This document shows positions 51,789-62,071 of a stretch of 64,000 bases of DNA, piece after piece. How positions within the stretch are numbered: the first letter of the stretch is position 1; every line of letters begins with the position of its first letter. Position numbers and translations under genes: made by a program. The notes beneath the pieces were generated by a model, which made no database searches, was not told the DNA's origin, and worked only from the letters and a program-made list of their open reading frames with translations. Origin of the DNA: Metapseudomonas otitidis (lineage in GTDB: Bacteria; Pseudomonadota; Gammaproteobacteria; Pseudomonadales; Pseudomonadaceae); NCBI RefSeq assembly GCF_900111835.1, contig NZ_FOJP01000019.1, positions 78,873 to 142,872 of the forward strand, in the 5' to 3' direction.

Positions 51789-53747
51789 ATGCTGTCTGCC
51801 GTCAAGCGCTACACCGCGTTGATCTCCGGAACCCTGGTGCGCTGCTTCCCGCGCACCACCGCCTACCTGCGTGCCGAACGCGAGGCCGCCGAAGCCGCCC
51901 AGGCCCTGGCCCGTGCCCAGGCGCAGCAGAAGAAGGCGCGCCCGCGCGGGCGCAACAAGAAGGCCAGCGAAGGCAAGGGCCGCACCACCGCCCGCAAGTC
52001 CGCCCCCAAGGAACCTGGCGGGGCCCGCACGGCCGTCGAGGGCCCGAGCGTCTACCGCGCCGCCGCGTTGCCCCGGCGCAAGGGGGCCGAAGAGGCGATG
52101 CGCGCGCGGGTGGCCGAAGCCGTCGCGGCGGGTGTGGTGGCGGCGCCGTCCGACGAGCAGTGGGCGATGATCCTTGCCCGCGGACCGCTGACGCGCATCT
52201 TCGCCGGCGCCGGCTCGGGCAAGTCCACCACCCTGTTGCTGCGGGTGGTCTACCTGCTGGCCCACCTGGGCGTCGACCCGGCCAAGCTCACCGTCATCTC
52301 CTTCACCAACGCCTCCTGCGCCCAGCTGCGCGAGCAGTTGATGCGGGTACTGGCGTTCTGGCAGGTGCCCTTCGACGCGGCCCAGGCGCGCCAGTGCGTG
52401 CGCACCTTCCACTCGGCCATGGGCGTGCTGGCCAAGAGCGAAATGGGCGTGAGCGCCTGGTTCGAGCAACTGGACAGCCGCGATGCCGGCGACGAGCCGG
52501 ACAACCCCCTGGCCGCCGGCCGCCTGAAGCCGGCCCAGCAGCGCCTGCTGCAGGAGGCCTACCACGCCTGCTACGCCGAGGACGTCGGCTTCCGCACGGC
52601 GGTCCACGCCCTGCTGGGCCTGGAGCCCGATGCGGTGCTGTCGAAGACCCCGGAAGGCCCCCTGCGCCTGGCCGGCGAGCTGGGGCCGATGGCCCTGCCG
52701 GAGGCGTTCCACGTGCAGGCCGGGTTCATCGAGAGCCTGGGGCTGCGGGTGGATGCATTGCAGCCGGACGCCCTGGCCTGCCCCCAGCGGGACCAGCAGT
52801 TCATCCGCGCGCTGCAACCCTTCTGGGCGCGTTTCCAGGCGCTGTTGCGCCAGCGCGGGCTGGCCACCTTCAACATGGCGTTCTGCGAACTCACCGAGCG
52901 GCTGGAAAAGGGCGGGCTGAAGCTGCCCGCGCTGGTACCGCTGACCCACCTGCTGATCGACGAGTTCCAGGACATCTCCCCGCAGATCGTCCGCTGGCTG
53001 CGGGCCGCCCACGAGCGCCTGGCGCAGGCCGGGGAAACCCCGAGCCTGATGGCCATCGGTGACGACTGGCAGTCCATCTACGGCTGGCGCGGCAGCTCGC
53101 CGGAGCTGTTCATGGATTTCGACCGCCACTTCGCCAAGGGCCGCGGCAAGAAGAGCGCGGTGCTGCGCCTGGAGACCAACTACCGCTCCATTGACGCCGT
53201 GGTGCGCGACGGCGAGGCGGTGCTGGGTGGCGTGGCCTTCAAGCAGGACAAGACCTGCCGCGCCGTGCGCGAGGCCCGGCCGGGCGACCATGGCGTGCGG
53301 CTGGTGCAGGGCTTCGAACTACCCGGCGGCCTGTCGGCGCTGGTGGCCGAGCTGCAGGCCCAGTGCGCCCATGTGGCCGGCCTGGAGCGCGCCGAGCGCA
53401 CGCCGGTGTTACTGCTCGGCCGGCGCAACGACACCCTGCGCACGGTGCAGACGGCGCTGGAACCGGGGTTGCCAGTGAAGGCCCTGACCATCCACCGGGC
53501 CAAGGGCTTGCAGGCGGAGGTGGCGGTGATCGTCGACGACTGCCAGCCGCCGGAATCCTACCCCCTGCGCAATGCGCTGTACGCCCACAGCGGCTACTTC
53601 CGCAACAGCTACGACCAGGCCATGCGCGACGAGAACCTGCGCCTGGCCTACGTCGCCATCACCCGGGGCGTGAGCCGGGTGATCTGGTACTGCCGCCGCC
53701 CCCAGGGCGCCACCGCCGTACTGGCCGCCCGCGCGCCGGATCTCTGA
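51789..53747 (+). CDS. UvrD/Rep-like DNA helicase
   Basis: This 652-residue superfamily-1 helicase has all main motifs: Walker A GAGSGKST near 140, VISFTNASCAQLREQL (Ia), DEFQDISPQ (II, near 395), GDDWQSIYGWRG (III), LETNYRS (IV), LTIHRAKGLQAEVAVI (V) and RLAYVAITRGVSRVIW (VI). The first 110 residues are a basic Lys/Arg/Ala-rich tail (KKARPRGRNKKASEG), a possible DNA- or RNA-binding extension absent from UvrD. It would unwind DNA during repair or clear stalled complexes. It stands alone. The start at 51789 is the best ATG; weaker upstream codons in frame lack ribosome sites. Confidence 0.9.
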   Translation: MLSAVKRYTALISGTLVRCFPRTTAYLRAEREAAEAAQALARAQAQQKKARPRGRNKKASEGKGRTTARKSAPKEPGGARTAVEGPSVYRAAALPRRKGAEEAMRARVAEAVAAGVVAAPSDEQWAMILARGPLTRIFAGAGSGKSTTLLLRVVYLLAHLGVDPAKLTVISFTNASCAQLREQLMRVLAFWQVPFDAAQARQCVRTFHSAMGVLAKSEMGVSAWFEQLDSRDAGDEPDNPLAAGRLKPAQQRLLQEAYHACYAEDVGFRTAVHALLGLEPDAVLSKTPEGPLRLAGELGPMALPEAFHVQAGFIESLGLRVDALQPDALACPQRDQQFIRALQPFWARFQALLRQRGLATFNMAFCELTERLEKGGLKLPALVPLTHLLIDEFQDISPQIVRWLRAAHERLAQAGETPSLMAIGDDWQSIYGWRGSSPELFMDFDRHFAKGRGKKSAVLRLETNYRSIDAVVRDGEAVLGGVAFKQDKTCRAVREARPGDHGVRLVQGFELPGGLSALVAELQAQCAHVAGLERAERTPVLLLGRRNDTLRTVQTALEPGLPVKALTIHRAKGLQAEVAVIVDDCQPPESYPLRNALYAHSGYFRNSYDQAMRDENLRLAYVAITRGVSRVIWYCRRPQGATAVLAARAPDL

Positions 53748-53796
53748 GCGCGTGAGCCTGATGGTGGGCTGGGATAACCCCGAAGCCGTGCCGAAC

Positions 53797-54280
53797 GGTG
53801 GATCGATGAAGCGCGATCCACCCTACAACGCGTCTATGACGGGGCTCGCGTAGGGTGGATGGCGCTCTTTCCATCCACCAAGTGGTTGCCGGCGGCTCTG
53901 CTGGTGGGCTGAAGCTTTCCCTACGGTTCAGGCCGTAGCCTGGGCTTCATCCCCGCCGTGAATCGATGCGGTTCGCACAGCTCACCGCATCCTACGAGCC
54001 AGCTCCGTCCGTAGGATGGGCTGAGCTGTGCGAAGCCCATCGTTGGACCAGGGATGCGCCGTGGTCCCGGGCTGAAGCCCGGGCTACCTTCAGGTGCGGG
54101 CACGGGGGATGGGCGCTGCGTGGGGTGGTGTTGGCAGTTTCGATGGTGGGCTGAAGCCCACCCTGCGGTTCAGGCCGTAGTTTGGGTTTCAGCTCCGTCT
54201 TGGATCGATGCGGTTCGCCGAGCTCACCGCATCCACGGGCCCGCCGTCCGTAGGATGGGCTGAGCTGTGCGAAGCCCATC
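53797..54280. repeat. REP/BIME cluster with a ~157-base direct repeat
   Basis: The gap 53748-54322 holds no gene but at least seven GTAG-type palindromes: 53797-53826 (-), 53850-53879 (+), 53965-53995 (-), 54011-54041 (+), 54066-54087 (-), 54207-54233 (-, lacking CTAC) and 54250-54280 (+). Facing pairs form BIMEs. In addition, 53903-54061 and 54145-54300 are long direct repeats, mostly identical by eye, each carrying one facing pair. The stems change while keeping pairs (GATGGGCT/AGCCCATC versus GATGCGGT/ACCGCATC). Confidence 0.85.
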
Positions 54281-54322
54281 GCTGGCCCAGGGATACGCCG
54301 GGCGTTCCCGGAGGCAGCGGGG

Positions 54323-54790
54323 TCAGAACAGCGTGTCTTCGTCGCGGATCAGTACGCAGTGGTGGCCGTGGTCGTCTTCGAAGGCTTCGTAGAGGAAGTA
54401 CATCTCCACCAGGCCGTCCGGGCGGGTGAGGGCGACCTGGTCGCCGGGTTCGGGGGTGAAGTGCTGGCGGCTGGAAGCGGGGGCCAGGCATTCGATGCGG
54501 GCCTGGACGAACAGGGCCGGGTCGCTGCCGTCGAAGTAGGCCTCGCGGTCGGCTTCGCTCCAGTCGGCGGGGATGACGAAGGGGCCTTCGATCAGCACGC
54601 GGGCGTCGCCCAGGTCTTCTTCCTCGGCGTCTTCGTCCTCCTCGTCGGCACGGTAGAGGGTGGCGTCCAGCGCGGCGGCATCGTCGAGCACGGCCTGGCG
54701 GGCGGCGAAGCGGGCCTGCGGGTCGAGGGCGGCGGCCTGGCAGCGGGCGAGCCAGGACGGGTCGCTGGCGAGTTCGGGGGATGTGGACAC
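54323..54790 (-). CDS. Hypothetical acidic protein
   Basis: This 155-residue protein starts at GTG 54790. The first half is Ala- and Asp/Glu-rich (DEEDEDAEEEDLGDARV), and the second half has a beta-rich part (QHFTPEPGDQVALTRPDGLVEM and YFLYEAFEDDHGHHCVLIRDED). It has no signal peptide, membrane helix or known motif. It lies between the REP cluster and the receiver gene of the KaiC module, 76 bases from the latter, and on the same strand. I do not recognise the family, and do not know if it belongs to that module. Confidence 0.65.
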   Translation of the reverse strand: MSTSPELASDPSWLARCQAAALDPQARFAARQAVLDDAAALDATLYRADEEDEDAEEEDLGDARVLIEGPFVIPADWSEADREAYFDGSDPALFVQARIECLAPASSRQHFTPEPGDQVALTRPDGLVEMYFLYEAFEDDHGHHCVLIRDEDTLF

Positions 54791-54866
54791 GGCGGGTCTC
54801 CGCTGGAAGCTGGGAAAGCGCGCAGTTTCCGGGAGGCGGGCGATGCTGGCAATCGTGGCGTGGCGG

Positions 54867-55244
54867 TCAGCCGTGGCTGGGCTCGCCCGGGCCGATCAGC
54901 TCGGCCACCTTGGCCAGCACGGCGTGGATGTCGAAGGGCTTGTCGAACACGGCGGCGAACAGGTCGCCATGCTGGCGGCCGATGTTGCCCTGGGCGCCGC
55001 TCATGAGGATGACCGGCAGCTCGGCGTACTGGGGGCGCTCGCGGATGGCGCGGGCGAATTCCAGGCCGTCCATCACCGGCATCATGAAGTCGGTGATCAC
55101 CAGGGACGGGCGCTCGCGGTCGAGCACGTCCAGGCCTTTGCGACCGTTGCCGGCCTTGACCACCATGTAGCCCTCGTCCTCCAGTGCGTAGGCGAGGATG
55201 TCGGCAATCAGATACTCGTCGTCGACTACCAGGATCGTTGTCAT
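54867..55244 (-). CDS. Stand-alone receiver domain (CheY-like)
   Basis: This 125-residue single-domain response regulator has VVDDEYLIADIL at the start, the phospho-accepting Asp in LVITDFMMPVMDG (near residue 52), and the conserved Ser-Lys switch pair (ILMSGAQ and FDKPFDIHAVL). There is no output domain, so it must act by binding a partner. It follows the KaiC-like gene by 25 bases on the same strand. The adjacent sensor kinase lacks its phospho-His, so its phosphate may come from another kinase or phosphodonor. Confidence 0.92.
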   Translation of the reverse strand: MTTILVVDDEYLIADILAYALEDEGYMVVKAGNGRKGLDVLDRERPSLVITDFMMPVMDGLEFARAIRERPQYAELPVILMSGAQGNIGRQHGDLFAAVFDKPFDIHAVLAKVAELIGPGEPSHG

Positions 55245-55269
55245 CAGCGGTTGGCCGGTTGTGCGCCCA

Positions 55270-56760
55270 TCAGACGCGTGTCGCGTTGCCGGAGAGTACG
55301 GAGGTCACCTGGCGGAAGTTCTTGTCCAGACGCAGTCCGCTCGAGGTGAATTGCAGCTCCAGCAGGGCGGGGTCATACCCGCTGTCCCTCATCTTCAGAA
55401 TGGCCAGTGAGCGCTTGAGTTCAGCATTCACTTCCACGAACCGCATCAGCAGCAGGTTGTCCACGATGCTCGACAGCTCGGGCGCCGGGGCGTTGATGTC
55501 GGCGCTGTAGAGATCGCGCATCTCCCAGGTGGCGACGATGGTCACGCCCATCGCCCGCAGCTGGCCCAGCAGGGCGCCGAAGAACTCCACCAGTCGCGCC
55601 TGGCTGCTGGCCACCCGGGCCATGCCGCCGAAGCTGTCGATGAACAGGCGCTTGATACCCAGGCGCTGCACCTCGGCGATCAGGTGGCCGCCCAGGGCGT
55701 CGAGCAGGCCTTCGGTGGGCGGTTGCCAGGCCAGGTGCAGGACGCCGGCCTTCTCCAGCGCCTCCAGGTCGAAGCCCAGGGCGCGGGCCTTGAGGCGCAG
55801 GCGCGCGGGGGATTCGTAGAAGCCGAAGTGCAGGGCCGGCTCGTCGACACTGGCCTGGCCGAGGAAGCCCAGGCCGAGGCAGGTCTTGCCGACGCCGGCG
55901 GGGCCCATGGCGAGGGTCACCGAGCCGACGGGCAGGCCGCCTTCGATCAACGCGTCCAGGTCCGGCGTGCCGCTGGCGATGCGCCGGGGCGTGGCGTCCT
56001 CGGGCAGGGTCGGGCGGCTGTAGAGGGATTCCAGCCGCGGATAGACCACCAGGCCGTTCTCGGTGATCTCGCACTCGTGCAGGCCGGACAGGGAACCGCT
56101 GCCGCGGGTCTTGCGCAGGTGGATGCGGCGCACCGAGCGGTTGCCCACCAGTTCCTCGCCCAGTTCGATGACGCCGTCGACCATGGTGTGCTCGGGGCTG
56201 CCGTCGTCGAGGCGGGCGCTGGTGAGGAAGAGCACGGTGCAGCCGGCGAAGGCGGCGTGGCCCTGCAGCTCGGAGATGAATTTCTTCGTGTCCATCGGCG
56301 TGTCCGCCTTGGAGCGGGCATTGAGCACGCCGTCGACGATCATCACCGTGGCTTTCTGCCGGCTGATCTCGCGGCGCAGCAGGCGCACCACTTCGTCGAG
56401 GCCTTCGTTCTCCAGGGTGTCGAAGGCGCTGACGAACTGGATCTCGTCACCGACCTTGGAGGCGTCGAAGAAGCTCAGGGTGGAGAGGAACTGGAACAGG
56501 CGCTCGTGGGTTTCCGCCAGGAGGGTGGCCACCAGCACACGGCCGCCGTTGCGCACGTGGTTGAAGCCGATCTGGTTGGCGAGGATGGTCTTGCCCGAGC
56601 CGGGACGGCCCTGGACGATGTAGGACGCGCCGGCCACCAGGCCTCCCTTCAACAGGGCGTCCAGTCCCTCGATCCCACTGTGGAGGCGTTCTAGCTGTTC
56701 CAAGTTCTGGCCTGCTTCTGTGCTGTTTTTCGCTCGATGGGGAGCCGCTTCGGCTCGCAT
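55270..56760 (-). CDS. KaiC-like double-domain ATPase
   Basis: This is a 496-residue protein with two RecA-like ATPase halves, the KaiC arrangement. Walker A motifs are GRPGSGKT (near residue 51) in the first half and GPAGVGKT (near 285) in the second. Walker B strands follow (ATVMIVDGVLNA and IKRLFIDSFGG), with an acidic residue after the second strand as LLAETHERL and GFYESPARL. KaiC homologues outside cyanobacteria lack KaiA and often lack KaiB, and act in stress or two-component signalling. Here the gene sits between the PAS-kinase and the receiver, each 25 bases away, which suggests that it couples the two. Confidence 0.92.
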   Translation of the reverse strand: MRAEAAPHRAKNSTEAGQNLEQLERLHSGIEGLDALLKGGLVAGASYIVQGRPGSGKTILANQIGFNHVRNGGRVLVATLLAETHERLFQFLSTLSFFDASKVGDEIQFVSAFDTLENEGLDEVVRLLRREISRQKATVMIVDGVLNARSKADTPMDTKKFISELQGHAAFAGCTVLFLTSARLDDGSPEHTMVDGVIELGEELVGNRSVRRIHLRKTRGSGSLSGLHECEITENGLVVYPRLESLYSRPTLPEDATPRRIASGTPDLDALIEGGLPVGSVTLAMGPAGVGKTCLGLGFLGQASVDEPALHFGFYESPARLRLKARALGFDLEALEKAGVLHLAWQPPTEGLLDALGGHLIAEVQRLGIKRLFIDSFGGMARVASSQARLVEFFGALLGQLRAMGVTIVATWEMRDLYSADINAPAPELSSIVDNLLLMRFVEVNAELKRSLAILKMRDSGYDPALLELQFTSSGLRLDKNFRQVTSVLSGNATRV

Positions 56761-56785
56761 GCCCCGCGTCCGGGGCGGTGGGATT

Positions 56786-57994
<1,209 letters not shown>

Positions 57995-58075
57995 GGGCAC
58001 CAGGCTCGTGTAAGGGCGGTGCAGTGTCAGACCGCCGCCACGGGCCGGTGTTCCGGCCCGGGCGCCGGGGCGGTG

Positions 58076-58894
58076 TCAGTCGCCGCCCAGCAGGAAGTTG
58101 CCGCGCGGGCCGCCTTCGGGGCCGTCCAGCACTGGCACGTCGGAGTCGTCCTTGAGGTTCACCCCGGAGAGCTGGCGGCGGCAGGCCTCGCGCATCAGGT
58201 GCAGCAGGCGGTGGGCGGCCAGCCCGTAGGAGAGGCCTTCCAGGCGCACGTTGGAGATGCAGTTGCGGCTGGCGTCGGTGAGGCCGATACGCGGTTCCCA
58301 GGTGAAGTACAGGCCGAGGCTGTCCGGCGAGCTGAGGCCGGGCCGCTCGCCGATGAGGATCACCACCATGCGCGCCTTGAGCAGCTCGCCCACTTCGTCG
58401 GCCACGGCGACGCGGCCCTGTTCCACCAGGGTGATGGGGGCGAGGTGCCAGTTCTCGCTGGCGGCCTGGTCGAGGAAGCGCCGCAGGAAGGGCAGGGTGT
58501 GGCGCTGCACGGCGAGGGCGGACAGGCCGTCGGCCACCACCACGGCCAGGTCGTAGCCCTCGGGATGATTCGCGGCGTGTTCGCGCAGGCGCTCGGCGGA
58601 GGCGGCGTCCAGGCGCCGGCCGAGGTCGGGGCGTTGCAGGTAGGTGTGGCGGTCGGCGGCGGCGCTGTGCAGGCGCAGGCTGGCGTGGCCGAGGCCTTCC
58701 AGCTCGGCGGCCAGGGCCGGGGTGTCCAGCGGCAGGTGCACGGCGTCGCGGGCCTGCGCGTGGGCGAACTGGAAGTCCAGCTGGGCCTGGGTGGGCAGGC
58801 TGGTGCCGGCGCGCCCGAGGGCAATGCGCGCCGGGGTGAGGGCGCGCAGGGCCTGCCAGGGGTTGGCGGTGGCGGGGCGTTTCGGGTCGGTCAT
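58076..58894 (-). CDS. eutC: Ethanolamine ammonia-lyase, small subunit
   Basis: This is a 272-residue subunit. It has a basic N-terminus ([29 protein letters not shown]) and then the EutC core with [15 protein letters not shown] near 110, [33 protein letters not shown] near 150-182, and C-terminal [18 protein letters not shown]. Together with EutB it forms the adenosylcobalamin-dependent lyase that splits ethanolamine to acetaldehyde and ammonia. It follows eutB by 11 bases. There are no microcompartment shell genes nearby, so the acetaldehyde is handled free in the cytoplasm by the dehydrogenase. Confidence 0.95.
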   Translation of the reverse strand: MTDPKRPATANPWQALRALTPARIALGRAGTSLPTQAQLDFQFAHAQARDAVHLPLDTPALAAELEGLGHASLRLHSAAADRHTYLQRPDLGRRLDAASAERLREHAANHPEGYDLAVVVADGLSALAVQRHTLPFLRRFLDQAASENWHLAPITLVEQGRVAVADEVGELLKARMVVILIGERPGLSSPDSLGLYFTWEPRIGLTDASRNCISNVRLEGLSYGLAAHRLLHLMREACRRQLSGVNLKDDSDVPVLDGPEGGPRGNFLLGGD

Positions 58895-58905
58895 CGGGCC
58901 TCTCC

Positions 58906-60300
58906 TCAGGCGATTTTCCCCAGGGCGTGGCGGAAGGCCGGCGGCAGCTGCTCGCCGAGGCGCACGCGGCCGTCCTGCTGGCTGGCGATGCCCATGCGTT
59001 CCAGCCAGGCCTCGAACTCGGGCGCGGGCTTGAGGCCCAGGCTCTGGCGGGCGTAGAGGGCGTCGTGGAAGGAGGTGGTCTGGTAGTTGAGCATCACGTC
59101 GTCGGAGCCGGGGATGCCCATGATGAAGTTGATGCCGGCGACCCCGAGCAGGGTCAGCAGCATGTCCATGTCGTCCTGGTCGGCTTCGGCGTGGTTGGTG
59201 TAGCAGATGTCGCAGCCCATGGGCACGCCGAGCAGCTTGCCGCAGAAGTGGTCTTCCAGGCCGGCGCGGATGATCTGCTTGCCGTTGTAGAGGTATTCCG
59301 GGCCGATGAAGCCGACCACGGTGTTGACCAGGAACGGGTCGAAGTGGCGGGCCACGGCGTAGGCGCGGGTCTCGCAGGTCTGCTGGTCGACGCCGTGGTG
59401 GGCGTTGGCCGAGAGGGCGCTGCCCTGGCCGGTCTCGAAGTACATGAGGTTGTTGCCGAGGGTGCCGCGCTTCTGCGACAGCCCGGCTTCGTAGCCCTCG
59501 CGGAGGATCTCCAGGCTGATGCCGAAGCTGCTGTTGGCCGCTTCGGTGCCGGCGATGGACTGGAACACCAGGTCCAGCGGCACGCCCTTCTCGATGGCCT
59601 GGATGGAGGTGGTGACGTGGGTCAGCACGCAGGCCTGGGTGGGGATCTCGTAGCGCTGGATGATGGCGTCGAGCATCTCCAGCAGGGCGCTGATGGAGGC
59701 GATGCTGTCGGTGGCCGGGTTGATGCCGATCATGGCGTCGCCGTTGCCGTAGAGCAGGCCGTCGAGGATGCTCGCGGCGATGCCGGCGGGGTCGTCGGTG
59801 GGGTGGTTCGGTTGCAGGCGGGTGGAGAGTCGGCCGCGCAGGCCCATGGTGTTGCGGAAGCGGGTGACCACACGGATCTTCTGCGCCACCAGCACCAGGT
59901 CCTGCACGCGCATGATCTTCGACACGGCGGCGGCCATCTCCGGGGTCAGCCCCCGCGCCAGGTTGCGCAGGGCCGCCTCGTCGGCGGACTCGCCCAGCAG
60001 CCAGTCGCGGAAGTCGCCCACGGTGAGGTGGCTCACCGGGGCGAAGGCGGCCCGGTCGTGGGTGTCGAGGATCAGCCGGGTGACCTCGTCCTGCTCGTAG
60101 GGGATCAGCGCTTCGTCGAGGAAGCGCTTGAGCGGCACCTCGGCCAGGGTCATCTGCGCCGCCACGCGCTCGGCGTCGCTGCTGGCGGCGACGCCCGCCA
60201 GGCAGTCGCCGGAGCGGGCCGGGCTGGCCTTGGCCATCACCTCGCGAAGGCTGTCGAAGCGCCAGGTCTGGCCGCCGACACTGTGGGAGTAGCTTGCCAT
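58906..60300 (-). CDS. eutB: Ethanolamine ammonia-lyase, large subunit
   Basis: This 464-residue catalytic subunit of the B12-dependent lyase matches the TIM-barrel family: [23 protein letters not shown] near residue 150, [19 protein letters not shown] near 180, [22 protein letters not shown] near 280 and [23 protein letters not shown] near 360. ATG 60300 has a GGAG site; a longer frame upstream lacks one. It needs adenosylcobalamin; the BtuB/BtuF pair and cobF in this window may help supply it. It lies 49 bases from the permease gene upstream. Confidence 0.97.
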   Translation of the reverse strand: MASYSHSVGGQTWRFDSLREVMAKASPARSGDCLAGVAASSDAERVAAQMTLAEVPLKRFLDEALIPYEQDEVTRLILDTHDRAAFAPVSHLTVGDFRDWLLGESADEAALRNLARGLTPEMAAAVSKIMRVQDLVLVAQKIRVVTRFRNTMGLRGRLSTRLQPNHPTDDPAGIAASILDGLLYGNGDAMIGINPATDSIASISALLEMLDAIIQRYEIPTQACVLTHVTTSIQAIEKGVPLDLVFQSIAGTEAANSSFGISLEILREGYEAGLSQKRGTLGNNLMYFETGQGSALSANAHHGVDQQTCETRAYAVARHFDPFLVNTVVGFIGPEYLYNGKQIIRAGLEDHFCGKLLGVPMGCDICYTNHAEADQDDMDMLLTLLGVAGINFIMGIPGSDDVMLNYQTTSFHDALYARQSLGLKPAPEFEAWLERMGIASQQDGRVRLGEQLPPAFRHALGKIA

Positions 60301-60349
60301 CTCGATCTCCATCCGGGCCCCGCCCGGTTGGCTGGGCGGGGCATTGTCG

Positions 60350-61717
60350 TCACACGCGGCTGAGCAGGGCGTCTTCCGGTGCACTGGCGCGGTGGTGCGC
60401 GGTGAACTGGAACCAGACGAAGCCTGCGGCCATGAACCCCAGGAAGATTAGCCCGATGGTGGTGTTGAACCAGGCCATGGCGACCAGGCAGACCACGGCC
60501 AGCACCAGGGCGATGGCGGGGACGACCGGGTAGCCGGGGGCGCGGAAGGTGCGTTCCAGGTTCGGTTCGCTGCGGCGCAGCTTGAACAGGCTGAGCATGC
60601 TGATGATGTACATGACGATGGCGCCGAACACGCTCATGGTGATCATCGCGGCGGTCAGGGTCATGCCCTGCAGGTTCACCAGGCCGTCGCTGTAGATCGC
60701 GGCGATGCCCACCACACCGCCGGCGATGATGGCGCGGTGCGGGGTCTGGAAGCGCGACAGCTTGGCCAGGCCACGGGGCAGGTAGCCGGCGCGGGCCAGG
60801 GCGAAGAACTGGCGGGAGTAGCCGAGGATGATGCCGTGGAAGCTGGCCACCAGGCCGAACAGGCCGATCCACACCAGCATGTGCATCCAGGTGGAGTCGT
60901 TGCCGACCACGGCCTTCATGGCCTGGGGCAGCGGGTCGTTGATGTTGGACAGCTCGCGCCAGTCACCCACGCCGCCGGCCATGATCATCACGCCGATGGC
61001 GAGGAACACCAGGGTCAGGATGCCGGCGATGTAGGCGCGCGGGATGGTGCGTTTCGGGTCCTTGGCTTCCTCGGCGGCCATGGCGGCGCCCTCGATGGCG
61101 AGGAAGAACCAGATGGCGAAGGGGATGGCGGCGAAGATGCCGGAGAAGGCACCGAGGCTGAACTCATTGCTCCCGGCCCAGCCGTTGAGCACGAAGTTGG
61201 AGAAGCTGAAGCCCGGCGCGACCACGCCCATGAACACCAGCAGCTCGGCCACGGCCAGCACGGTGACCACCAGCTCGAAGGTGGCGGCGATGCTGACGCC
61301 GAGGATGTTCAGGGTCATGAACACGAAGTAGGCCCCCACGGCGGCGTGCTTCGGGTCCAGGTCGGGGAACTGCACGTTGAGGTAGGCGCCGATGGCCATG
61401 GCGATGGCCGGCGGGGCGAAGACGAATTCGATGAGTGTGGCGATGCCGGCGATCAGCCCGCCTTTCTCGCCGAAGGCCCGGCGGCTGTAGGCGAAGGGGC
61501 CGCCCGCGTGGGGGATGGCGGTGGTCAGTTCGGTGAAGCTGAAGATGAAGCAGGTGTACATGGTGGCGACCATCAGTGCCGTCACCAGGAAGCCCAGGGT
61601 ACCGGCGGTGCCCCAGCCATAGCTCCAGCCGAAGTACTCGCCGGAAATCACCAGGCCCACGGCGATACCCCAGAGGTGCAGGGTGCCGAGCGTGGGTTTG
61701 AGTTGTGTCGTGCTCAT
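60350..61717 (-). CDS. eat: Ethanolamine permease
   Basis: This 455-residue APC-superfamily transporter has twelve helices. The first-helix motif GIAVGLVISGEYFGWSYGWG and the following PHAGGPFAYSRRAFG match the ethanolamine/aminobutyrate permease branch. The remaining segments, such as IEGAAMAAEEAKDPKRTIPRA (after helix 6), are usual. It should import ethanolamine by ion symport. The position directly upstream of eutB on the same strand supports the substrate. It is divergent from an AraC regulator across a 354-base gap with a large inverted repeat. Confidence 0.94.
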   Translation of the reverse strand: MSTTQLKPTLGTLHLWGIAVGLVISGEYFGWSYGWGTAGTLGFLVTALMVATMYTCFIFSFTELTTAIPHAGGPFAYSRRAFGEKGGLIAGIATLIEFVFAPPAIAMAIGAYLNVQFPDLDPKHAAVGAYFVFMTLNILGVSIAATFELVVTVLAVAELLVFMGVVAPGFSFSNFVLNGWAGSNEFSLGAFSGIFAAIPFAIWFFLAIEGAAMAAEEAKDPKRTIPRAYIAGILTLVFLAIGVMIMAGGVGDWRELSNINDPLPQAMKAVVGNDSTWMHMLVWIGLFGLVASFHGIILGYSRQFFALARAGYLPRGLAKLSRFQTPHRAIIAGGVVGIAAIYSDGLVNLQGMTLTAAMITMSVFGAIVMYIISMLSLFKLRRSEPNLERTFRAPGYPVVPAIALVLAVVCLVAMAWFNTTIGLIFLGFMAAGFVWFQFTAHHRASAPEDALLSRV

Positions 61718-61838
61718 CGGGACTCCTCAGCCCTCGCGGGCTTTGTTGTTGTTGGAAACCGCCTGTCCTCGGCGACGCTCGGCGCGCAAACACCCGCACA
61801 GTCCATTGGGGGATGGGTCGATGGTAGCCACCGACCGG

Positions 61839-61894
61839 CCCCAGGACTTGACCGTGGGAAGCGCGGTGGCGCCTCTGCGGTCAAGTCGCTGGGG
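61839..61894. promoter_or_regulatory. Long inverted repeat between eat and the AraC gene
   Basis: CCCCAG-GACTTGACCG pairs with CGGTCAAGTC-g-CTGGGG, a 16-base arm pair with one unpaired base and a 23-base spacer. It lies 122 bases from the eat ATG and 178 bases from the AraC ATG. It may be the binding site of the AraC regulator or an mRNA/cruciform structure. The rest of the 61718-62071 gap shows no gene. Confidence 0.65.
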
Positions 61895-62071
61895 TGTTAC
61901 CCATCGCCCCATGAAAAGCGTGCTCCGGCCCGGTGCGCGCGGCCTCCAGCCTGCACAGGGAGGGTGCGAAGCCCTGGCCACGGTGCCTCCGGCACGCCCC
62001 CTTCGGCGGCCGTGGACGAGGCATGGCTTTTGCTTGAACGGGTGATCAATTTAAGAACCCGGTACCCCGTG

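Noticed and set aside
53748..54322. Short reading frames in the REP cluster
   Set aside because: They read through palindromes on both strands with repeated peptides, and none has a ribosome site or a recognisable fold.
61718..61838. Sigma-54 promoter for the ethanolamine permease
   Set aside because: TGGAC...TTTGC can be found, but neither the GG/GC core nor the spacing matches TGGCAC-N5-TTGC.
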